DNA of 30,763 nt from Chlorobiota bacterium (GTDB taxonomy: Bacteria > Bacteroidota > Ignavibacteria > Ignavibacteriales > Ignavibacteriaceae), in the NCBI GenBank assembly GCA_008363265.1, contig RHKR01000003.1:1-30763 (forward strand), in the 5' to 3' direction. This document shows, in pieces, positions 1 through 6,911 of the stretch. The position numbers were made by a program, and so were the translations under genes. Below the pieces are notes generated by a model, which was not told where the DNA came from, made no database searches, and saw nothing but the letters and a program-made list of their open reading frames with translations. Positions within the stretch are counted from its first letter, which is position 1, and the number at the start of each line of letters is the position of its first letter.

Positions 1-127
1 TCAGCCCCCTTATCACGAGCTTCATCTCATACGGGAAAGCCTCTTCATCAACCACCTGCTCACACCCCGTGAACACCGGCAACGACATTAAAACAACCAA
101 CAATAAAAATTTCAATCTTTTAATCAT
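1..127 (-). CDS. DUF4249-like outer-membrane lipoprotein, N-terminal part only
   Basis: The reading frame starts at the ATG at 127-125 on the minus strand and runs off the left edge, so only about 42 residues are visible. They show a lysine/arginine start, a leucine/valine-rich signal sequence and a lipobox ending FTGC (Cys about residue 22), so this is a lipoprotein. The next residues include EEAFPYEMKLVIRG, which resembles the start of the mature DUF4249 family. That family is usually encoded right after TonB-dependent receptors with a carboxypeptidase-like N-domain, as here: the receptor stop lies 64 bases upstream. The family is thought to be a surface partner of the receptor. Lipoprotein assignment is firm; the family call rests on a short match plus context. 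Confidence 0.6.
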   Translation of the reverse strand, partial: MIKRLKFLLLVVLMSLPVFTGCEQVVDEEAFPYEMKLVIRGL

Positions 128-191
128 AGAAAAACCTTAAAAAAACGACTTCACCCTGGTCCGGCGAATCACATTTCACATTTCACACTTC

Positions 192-2522
192 CTAAAAGTG
201 TACTTTCAACCCAAGAGATGGGAGAAACGGATAAAGGGTGAACTGTTTAAGTACTGGTGTTCTGATGCCTGTTACCTCATCTATCTTGTAACCGACATAT
301 TTCGAGAATACATTGTATCTGTTGTAAACGTTGTAAATATTAAGTGACAGTTCGGCCTTGTTGTCACCCCAGTCGAAGACCCAGTTGACGCTGAGATCGA
401 GTTTGTGAAACGCCGGAAGTCTGAACGCATCGCGCGCGGAATACTCGTAAAATACCTCCTGAGTGTTGTCATTCGGATTGCTCATGGTCAGGAACGAGTA
501 CTGCATTACAGGCAGGGGGAAAGCCTTGCCTGTTGAGTAGTTCCAAGTGGCCGCGAATGAAAGTGCCTCGGATGCCTGCCAGCTCAGTACGATCGAGACG
601 TCGTGCCGGCGGTCGAACTGCGGGTAGAATGGTACACTTCTGTTCAGATCATCAAAGTAACGCTTGGTCCACGAAAGGGTGTACCCGAACCAGCCCGTGA
701 CCGTACCGATCCTTTTATTGAAGAACATTTCAACGCCATAGGCTTCGCCGCGGCCGACTGTGAGCTGGTCTTCATATTTGCTGGTGTAAGCGAAATTCGC
801 ATCCTCGCGGTACTCGTAGAGGTTGGCGAGGTCTTTATAGTAAGCCTCCACGGTGAAAAGGAAGGTTTTATCGGCACTGGTTCCTTCGAATCCTATGGCT
901 CCCTGCATCGATTTGGCCGGCTTCACCACGGGTGTGGAGGGAAACCAGACATCGGTCGGCAGGTAAACATCATTTCTGGCCATCAGGTGAATCGGCTGGT
1001 TGGCCATCGCGAATGCGGCGCGGAATATCAGGCGGTCGAACATGTACCAGGTGAGTGAAGCCCTCGGCTCCCAGCCGTAGAGTTTCCCTTCGTTGAAGTA
1101 GTAGAACCGCACCCCGAGGTTGGTTTTCAGATCCTGGAACCATGTGATCTCATCCTGCGCAAAGAGTGCCACTTCGATCGCCTTGTATTTTCTTCCGAGA
1201 TCGATCGCGTACTTAAGCTCGGAAGTGTAGAAGTCGCTTGTAAGCACTTCGAAATTGTGATAAGTCGCCTCGGCACCAAGCTGCAGGAGGTTTGCCTCAT
1301 TCAGGAATATCTGGATATCGGTTTTCAACTGGAAATCGTTAACGAGTGATGAAGTGAAGAAGTCGAGAGCATCTTTCTTCTGTGGATTCTTGTCCTTCAT
1401 CGCGGTTTTGAAGTCGTAATACGTATAGACCAGTGAAGTGCTGGTGAATATCTGCGATGTGTATATCTTGGTCCAGGTCAGGTTGAGGGTCGAGTTCTTC
1501 CAGCCGATGTCGAAGCCGATATCCTTGCTAGCGGGTGGCTCGGTCAGCTGGTCGCTGCTGAAGAAGCCGGTGATAAAAAGCCGGTCGGTCTCGGAGAGTT
1601 TATAGTGTATCTTACCGTTCGCGTCATAAAAACCATACCGGGGGAATCTTTCCGCCTGCGGGATGAGGGAGAGGAGCTTGTCGAGGTACATCACACGGGC
1701 AGAGAGGATGTAGGTTGACTTGTCACTCAGCGGCCCTTCAATGGTGAAGCGGCTGCTTATATTCGAGAGATTGGCTGTTCCAATGAATTTTTCGGATGAA
1801 CCTTCGCGGGTGGTAACATCAAGCACACTCGAGAGGCGGCCGCCATACTGCGCGGGGAAAGCACCTTTAATAAGTTTTATGTTCTGTATCGCGTCCGAGT
1901 TGAAAGTACTCGCGAATCCACCGAGGTGTGAAGGGTTATACACCTGCACGCCATCTATCAGTGTGAGTGTCTGATCGGCTGAACTTCCCCTTACATATAT
2001 ACCTGCTGAAAGTTCGTTGGCGTTGGAGACACCCGGAAGAAGCTGAAGTGCCCTGAAGATATCTGTCTCACCGCCGAATGAAGGGAGGGTCTGGATCAGT
2101 TCGGGATCGAGCTCCACGGTACCTGAAGTGTTGGCGAAGTCCTCGTACTTTTCGGCAAAGACCTTTACTTCGCTCAGAAGGATCTCTGTTTTCAGCAGCT
2201 TTATGTCGAGCCTGATGTTGGGCTTCTCTCCTGAAAGTTCCACCTCTTTTTTGAACGTCTCATACCCGAGGGCACCGGAAAAAATGTAGTATTTTCCCCC
2301 GGGAAGTGCCGGTAGGGAGTAGAATCCGAACTTGTTGGAAGTGATCGACCTAAGGGGGTTTCCCTTCCGAACTGAGTCTTTGTAAATCACTACATAAGCC
2401 CCGATCAGCACCTCTTCGCTGCCTGCCTCGGAAACAACACCGGAGACGATGTAGTTACGGTTTTGTGCGTGAACCGGTGAAGCCAGGAGAAGGAGGACGC
2501 AAAGCGTGAAAATTATTCGCAT
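192..2522 (-). CDS. TonB-dependent outer-membrane receptor with carboxypeptidase-like N-domain
   Basis: This 776-residue protein begins with a signal peptide (cleavage likely after VHA, about residue 19). A carboxypeptidase-regulatory-like beta-sandwich follows (about 25-110), then a plug domain (about 115-240) with the typical stretches LPSFGGETDIFRALQLLPGV, YVRGSSADQTLTLIDGV and FPAQYGGRLSSVLDV. The rest is a 22-strand-type barrel ending in a C-terminal Phe (LKVHF). It would import a ligand too large for porins, using TonB energy. The ligand cannot be read from the sequence; no heme, siderophore or SusD partner is nearby. The gene is first in a minus-strand unit with the DUF4249-like lipoprotein and diverges from an outer-membrane barrel gene. 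The ATG at 2522 is chosen because it gives a complete signal peptide. Confidence 0.93.
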   Translation of the reverse strand: MRIIFTLCVLLLLASPVHAQNRNYIVSGVVSEAGSEEVLIGAYVVIYKDSVRKGNPLRSITSNKFGFYSLPALPGGKYYIFSGALGYETFKKEVELSGEKPNIRLDIKLLKTEILLSEVKVFAEKYEDFANTSGTVELDPELIQTLPSFGGETDIFRALQLLPGVSNANELSAGIYVRGSSADQTLTLIDGVQVYNPSHLGGFASTFNSDAIQNIKLIKGAFPAQYGGRLSSVLDVTTREGSSEKFIGTANLSNISSRFTIEGPLSDKSTYILSARVMYLDKLLSLIPQAERFPRYGFYDANGKIHYKLSETDRLFITGFFSSDQLTEPPASKDIGFDIGWKNSTLNLTWTKIYTSQIFTSTSLVYTYYDFKTAMKDKNPQKKDALDFFTSSLVNDFQLKTDIQIFLNEANLLQLGAEATYHNFEVLTSDFYTSELKYAIDLGRKYKAIEVALFAQDEITWFQDLKTNLGVRFYYFNEGKLYGWEPRASLTWYMFDRLIFRAAFAMANQPIHLMARNDVYLPTDVWFPSTPVVKPAKSMQGAIGFEGTSADKTFLFTVEAYYKDLANLYEYREDANFAYTSKYEDQLTVGRGEAYGVEMFFNKRIGTVTGWFGYTLSWTKRYFDDLNRSVPFYPQFDRRHDVSIVLSWQASEALSFAATWNYSTGKAFPLPVMQYSFLTMSNPNDNTQEVFYEYSARDAFRLPAFHKLDLSVNWVFDWGDNKAELSLNIYNVYNRYNVFSKYVGYKIDEVTGIRTPVLKQFTLYPFLPSLGLKVHF

Positions 2523-2626
2523 TTAGGGCAGATTATCTTAAATTGAGAGAGTTAAATAAATTTTCTTTGCTTCGCGGGAAAGCTTTTTGAAATATTACCA
2601 AATATCGTGTGTAAAAATAAAAAGAT

Positions 2627-3190
2627 TTGAAAAAATTGTACTACTTAATACCATTTTTGATGGTATTAACCTCAGCTAATATCTTTCCTCAGATCGGAGT
2701 AAGACTTCAGGGCTCGGCTGCAATTCCGGCAGGGCAGCTTGAAAACCACGTCGATGCGGGTCTGGGAGGCAATATAAGTTTTAACCTGCCTGTTCTTTTT
2801 CCCGGACTTGAGTTAACACTCACAACCGGTTACTACTACTGCGGACTCAAGGAAAACCTTCCCGGCTACGATTTTAATTTTAAATCGGTACCCCTCACGG
2901 CGGGTTTCAGATACCTGATCGGTGAGGGAAATGAGATCACGCCTTATATCGGCATTGAAGGTGGAGCTTTCTTTACCGAATATTTTCTTGAGGTCGACTA
3001 TGGTCTTCTCGGCAAACCTGTCGAGATAACCCGTGAGGTTACGCCGGGAATTTCACCCGAGGCAGGATTCAGAATTTATATAGCCCCGGGACTCGATATC
3101 GACGTTAATGCCAGGTACAACCGGATCAGGACAAAGTACGTTTCACGCGCATATATAGCCCTGCAGTCGGGATTCAGGATTAAGTTTTAA
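2627..3190 (+). CDS. small outer-membrane beta-barrel protein
   Basis: The product has 187 residues with a signal peptide (MKKLYYLIPF..., cleavage likely after IFPQ) followed by alternating beta-strand patterns and a final aromatic residue (SGFRIKF), typical of OmpA-transmembrane/OMP_b-brl family barrels of about 8 strands. The start is a TTG at 2627; the next in-frame ATG (residue 12) would cut into the signal peptide, so TTG is preferred. No clear Shine-Dalgarno sequence precedes it, which is common in Bacteroidota. Two bases separate its stop from the next gene, so the two are probably co-transcribed. Its function is unknown; it may be structural or may help display the propeller protein encoded next. 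Confidence 0.8.
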   Translation: MKKLYYLIPFLMVLTSANIFPQIGVRLQGSAAIPAGQLENHVDAGLGGNISFNLPVLFPGLELTLTTGYYYCGLKENLPGYDFNFKSVPLTAGFRYLIGEGNEITPYIGIEGGAFFTEYFLEVDYGLLGKPVEITREVTPGISPEAGFRIYIAPGLDIDVNARYNRIRTKYVSRAYIALQSGFRIKF

Positions 3191-3192
3191 AT

Positions 3193-5289
3193 ATGATCAC
3201 GCGCGCTTTCTTTTTCTTATCGATATTGTTTATTTCAGTTTCCGCGCAGTCCAACTGGATCTGGCAGAACCCTCTTCCGGTCGGAAAAACCCTTAATACG
3301 GGTCAGGCTTTCGACGCGAATAACTGCTACGCCGCCGGAAATGCGGGAGCTTTCATCACAACCTCAAACGGCGGGGCCGACTGGACCGTTGTGAACACCT
3401 CCATCGCGAACGATATTCTATCCATCTCGTTCATCAACCGTCAGACGGGTATAGCCGGCTGTTCACGTGGAATGATACTTCGCACCACCGATGGCGGGAC
3501 ATCATTCACTACCGTGCAGGTCGATTCGTCGCGCGATGTGAAGGCAGTTCAACTTTTCCCTGACGGAAAGGGATATGCCGCGGGCGACAAGGGACTTTTC
3601 CTCCGCTCCACGGATGGTGGCAGTTCATGGATAAAGTCTCAACTTGATACGGTCAGTTTTTCCACAGTGCAGGTATTGCCAAGCGGAAAAGCATTTCTCG
3701 CAGGGGAGGCGGGATCGATCTACCGTTCACTCGATGGCGGGATGAATTGGGCAAAAGTAAGAGACAATATTTCCCAGACGATCTCAAAACTTGAATTTAA
3801 GGACGATCTCACCGGATGGGCCTTCGGAAGGAACGGCCTCGCATTAAGAACCACCGATGGCGGGTTAACCTGGAATACAGCTGCTATCGGCCTTCCGGGT
3901 TGGATAAAGACCTTCTCGATCCTCCCCGGGGATCAGCTAATTGCCGCGGGTGCTCCCGGTGTTATCGTAAAAAGTACAAACAACGGTTCCACTTGGGCAA
4001 GGTCGGGTGACAGTTCCAAATTCCATTACAATCACTCAACTTTCACAGGCATTACAGGGTGGATATTCGGTAACAACGGGTTGATCCTCCACACCACCGA
4101 TGCGGGTGCAACCTGGGCGTTTCAGTCGGAAGGCTCAGAAAACACGATTAATTCGATAGAATTTCTCGATCCGATGATCGGCACCGCGGTCGGTGACAGC
4201 GGGCTTATCCTCCGTACCGAGGATGGCGGCGACACCTGGATCAGACAGTTTACCAACTATAAGACCAATCTCAATGACGTCTTTTTCCTGGATACCATCC
4301 GGGGATGGATAGTCGGTGATGACGGCACAATACTTCAGACCCTTGACCGCGGGGCCTCATGGCAGAAACATGATCTTTCGCAGATAACCTCTGACGACAT
4401 CTACTCGATCGAGGGAACAAAGTGGTCGAACAAGGCAGTTGGCCAGAACGGTGCCTATCTAGTATCACAGAACTCTCCCACCGGTGCGATCTGGTACCGT
4501 GGCGGCGCGCCAATAAAGACATACCGGGGTATCGTAACCCTTTCATCCCGTTCAGCATCGCTTGTGGGGGATCAGGGGACGATCCTTCAATTGGTTACAT
4601 CCCCGTCAGGAGGAGGAGTGATCGATCTGTCGATAGATCCCAAGTTCGACCTTCGGGATATCTTTTTCACCGGAGGAGGCCGGGGTTGGGTGGTCGGGAA
4701 ATACGGTATCGTTCTCCGCTCAACCAACGGAGGAGCCAAATGGGCGATAACGGATACGATCCCTGTTAACTGGCTGAACGCTGTTTATTTTTACGATTCT
4801 TTGAACGGCTACACGGCGGGTTCTTACGGAGCACTCTATAAATCGGAGGACGCCGGATACAACTGGACGAGGATACCAACGGGAGTTACCAACACTTTTA
4901 AGAAGTCATTCTTCTTCAATAAAGATGAGGGGTGGCTGGTGGGCACTTACGGTCTTTTGATGAAAACCGTGAACGGCGGGGGGAGCGGTTCACCGACCTC
5001 TGTAGAGGCGGAATATATTACCCCCTCTGAGTTTTATCTGGATCAGAACTTCCCGAATCCGTTCAATCCCTCCACCACAATAACTTTTAATGTGAACAGA
5101 TCCGGTAACTACAGGCTGGCTGTTTATGATCTTTTGGGAAGGGAAGTGGCGGAACTTGTTAACAGATATTTACCGTCAGGGCAGCATTTCGCTGCATTCA
5201 ATGCCGGGGGTCTCCCCTCAGGAGTTTACATATACCGTTTATCCGGAGCGGGGCAAAGCCACGCCCGCAAGATGGTTTTGTTAAAATGA
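3193..5289 (+). CDS. secreted Ycf48/BNR-type beta-propeller protein with T9SS sorting domain
   Basis: This 698-residue protein has a signal peptide (cleavage near VSAQ, residue 19), then about a dozen propeller repeats. Each repeat contains a turn such as TTDGGTSF, STDGGSSW, SLDGGMNW, TTDGGLTW or TEDGGDTW, the signature shared by Ycf48-like and BNR/sialidase-type blades. The last 75 residues form a type A T9SS sorting domain with the FPNPFNPSTTITF motif, a YDLLGREV strand and GVYIYRL, ending KMVLLK. The protein is therefore exported by Sec and then passed across the outer membrane by the type IX system, either released or attached to the surface. Asp-box propellers may be binding scaffolds rather than enzymes; no sialidase catalytic set is visible. 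One repeat around 400-450 is degenerate. Confidence 0.9.
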   Translation: MITRAFFFLSILFISVSAQSNWIWQNPLPVGKTLNTGQAFDANNCYAAGNAGAFITTSNGGADWTVVNTSIANDILSISFINRQTGIAGCSRGMILRTTDGGTSFTTVQVDSSRDVKAVQLFPDGKGYAAGDKGLFLRSTDGGSSWIKSQLDTVSFSTVQVLPSGKAFLAGEAGSIYRSLDGGMNWAKVRDNISQTISKLEFKDDLTGWAFGRNGLALRTTDGGLTWNTAAIGLPGWIKTFSILPGDQLIAAGAPGVIVKSTNNGSTWARSGDSSKFHYNHSTFTGITGWIFGNNGLILHTTDAGATWAFQSEGSENTINSIEFLDPMIGTAVGDSGLILRTEDGGDTWIRQFTNYKTNLNDVFFLDTIRGWIVGDDGTILQTLDRGASWQKHDLSQITSDDIYSIEGTKWSNKAVGQNGAYLVSQNSPTGAIWYRGGAPIKTYRGIVTLSSRSASLVGDQGTILQLVTSPSGGGVIDLSIDPKFDLRDIFFTGGGRGWVVGKYGIVLRSTNGGAKWAITDTIPVNWLNAVYFYDSLNGYTAGSYGALYKSEDAGYNWTRIPTGVTNTFKKSFFFNKDEGWLVGTYGLLMKTVNGGGSGSPTSVEAEYITPSEFYLDQNFPNPFNPSTTITFNVNRSGNYRLAVYDLLGREVAELVNRYLPSGQHFAAFNAGGLPSGVYIYRLSGAGQSHARKMVLLK

Positions 5290-5398
5290 GGTGCGATTTC
5301 CAATAAATATCAACAGAAAGCAATCCGGGACTTTTTTTTACGATATTTTTTTTATACATTTATCCGTCAAAATTTTTAACAGATATTAATTATTCAAG

Positions 5399-5785
5399 AT
5401 GCCAAACATATTACTGGTCGAAGACAACAAAGAGAATAAAGACGTTATGGTTCACTTTCTGCGGAAAGTTGGTAAGGTATCAACCGCTTCAGATGGACCT
5501 TCTGCAGTCGATATCTGTGAAAACAACAAATTCGACCTCATCCTGATGGATATCAACCTTGGCTTGGGAATGAATGGGATAGAGGCAACAAAACGGATCA
5601 GACAGCTTCCCGGTTATGAGAGTGTACCGATAGTGGCTGTGACCGCTTATGCCATGGCTGGCGATCGTGAAACCTTTATGAACATCGGTTGCACGCACTA
5701 CATATCGAAACCGTTCACCAAAAAAGAGTTTCTCGGTCTGGTTGAAGAGATAATCAGTTCGACGGGTGATTCAGCATCTTCATAG
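5399..5785 (+). CDS. single-domain response regulator (CheY-like receiver)
   Basis: The protein has 128 residues and consists only of a receiver domain with no output domain. The phosphorylation machinery is intact: acidic pair E8/D9, phospho-acceptor D51 in LILMDINLG, T82 in VAVTAYAM and K104 in YISKPF. The sequence most resembles the receivers of hybrid kinases and 'DivK-like' phosphotransfer proteins. It could relay phosphate in a multistep pathway or act through protein contacts. No kinase gene lies beside it, so it is an orphan here. Its last 32 bases overlap the 3' end of the convergent GT9 gene. The 109-base AT-rich gap upstream probably holds its promoter, but I could not assign clear promoter boxes. 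Confidence 0.92.
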   Translation: MPNILLVEDNKENKDVMVHFLRKVGKVSTASDGPSAVDICENNKFDLILMDINLGLGMNGIEATKRIRQLPGYESVPIVAVTAYAMAGDRETFMNIGCTHYISKPFTKKEFLGLVEEIISSTGDSASS

Positions 5786-6821
5786 TTTCGGAATAAACCC
5801 TCTCCACACCGAGCTCCCTTATGCACTTGTATTGCACATCACCGCGCGAACATTCAAGCGGTTTGGGCGAGTAGAAAAAACAGGGAGCGCACTCAAGCTC
5901 CAGTGAAACTGTCTTGTGTTCCGTCATCCACGGATGAATGTAATGCACATTCGTAGGTCCTATCAAAGCAAGCACTTTTACCCCCATCGCAGAAGAGACA
6001 TGCATCAGACTCGAATCGTTCGTGATGAAGAGGTCGCATTTTTTTATAAGCGCGGCCGACTGGCTCAGGTTCTTTGAAGCGGGTTCGTGAAACACTCCCT
6101 CACCCGCGACCGACATTATTTCCCTTCGCAATTCCTTTTCTTCCGGTCCGCCGAAAAGCATCAGCTCAAAGCCGTGTTTCTCTTTCAGTATTTTCCCAAG
6201 GGTGGCGAACTTACCGGGTTCCCATCTTCTGTTTATGTGGTTCTTGAAAATGGCGCAGCCCGGGTGAAATCCGATCCGTACAACTCCTTCCTTGAGCTCT
6301 TTCCTTATGAATTCGTCAGCAAAGCCGGTATCGTCATTGTTGAGCGGAAACTGCAGCGGATGGAGAGGTGCATCAGTCAGATCGAACATCTTTTTTACCA
6401 GCAGCACGTTCTCCTCAACATTATGAAGGGAGTCGTTCTCGCGGATCCTTACATTGTTCAGCCATCCCAGATTTGATCGATCGGCGCGAAGATACTCAAC
6501 CTGACCGCGTGTTTTTGCTCCGGCGAGCCACTGTATGCCGTTGTATTCTTTCCTGTTTGATGGGTACACGCTGATCGAATGGGTATATTTCCCGCGGAGG
6601 GAGAGGACAAACTTGAGGGACTTTACAGCACCCTCAGCCATAAAATCGAAGTGGATCACGTTGTCGAACAGACCCGTGCGGTCGTAAATGTTCTTCACTC
6701 CCGGAAACATCACAACGGCATCCATCTGAACGCCGGGGAGTTTCTCCCGGATCACCTTCGCCGCGGGGGTGAACATGAGTGCATCACCAATGCCCGAGAG
6801 GGCTAATATCAGTATCTTCAT
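5754..6821 (-). CDS. glycosyltransferase family 9 (heptosyltransferase-like)
   Basis: A 355-residue cytoplasmic or membrane-peripheral GT-B fold enzyme. The N-terminal half starts with the ADP-heptose:LPS heptosyltransferase signature (ILILALSGIGDALMFTPAA). The C-terminal nucleotide-sugar-binding half carries IGFHPGCAIFKNHINRRW, LFGGPEEKEL, FITNDSSLMHVSSAMG and LALIGPTNV, followed by a Cys-rich segment (ECAPCFFY, ECSRG, QYKC) seen in many GT9 proteins. It probably adds a heptose or related sugar to lipopolysaccharide core or another surface glycan; donor and acceptor are not determined. It lies downstream of the DUF2723 gene on the same strand, but a strong hairpin at 6856-6883 separates them. 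Its 3' end overlaps the receiver gene tail to tail. Confidence 0.9.
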   Translation of the reverse strand: MKILILALSGIGDALMFTPAAKVIREKLPGVQMDAVVMFPGVKNIYDRTGLFDNVIHFDFMAEGAVKSLKFVLSLRGKYTHSISVYPSNRKEYNGIQWLAGAKTRGQVEYLRADRSNLGWLNNVRIRENDSLHNVEENVLLVKKMFDLTDAPLHPLQFPLNNDDTGFADEFIRKELKEGVVRIGFHPGCAIFKNHINRRWEPGKFATLGKILKEKHGFELMLFGGPEEKELRREIMSVAGEGVFHEPASKNLSQSAALIKKCDLFITNDSSLMHVSSAMGVKVLALIGPTNVHYIHPWMTEHKTVSLELECAPCFFYSPKPLECSRGDVQYKCIRELGVERVYSETMKMLNHPSN

Positions 6822-6855
6822 CTTAAGCAGTCTTTTTCACAGGAAGCATAAAAGA

Positions 6856-6883
6856 ACAAAAGGAACCATAAGGCTCCTTTTGT
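6856..6883 (-). terminator. hairpin terminator between the DUF2723 and GT9 genes
   Basis: The arms ACAAAAGGA and TCCTTTTGT pair perfectly over 9 bp. Two inner C-G pairs follow after one mismatch, closing an ATAA loop. Read on the minus strand the stem is followed by TTCTTTTATG, a U-rich tail. It lies about 28 bases after the DUF2723 stop and 34 bases before the GT9 start, so it probably ends or attenuates the upstream transcript. The plus-strand side is also T-rich, but no plus-strand gene ends here. Confidence 0.65.
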
Positions 6884-6911
6884 TTATATAACTCAACGAT
6901 CAAAGATCATT

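Noticed and set aside
169..189. Three tandem 7-base units (TCACATT, TCACATT, TCACACT)
   Set aside because: Only three short imperfect copies in a 64-base gap; no sign of function or of a CRISPR-like structure.
603..1058. Plus-strand open frame of 151 codons opposite the TonB receptor
   Set aside because: Shadow of the receptor barrel; no start signal and no recognisable domain.
5290..5398. Possible terminator AAAG...CTTTTTTTT after the propeller gene
   Set aside because: The stem has only four weak pairs; the T-run alone is not enough.
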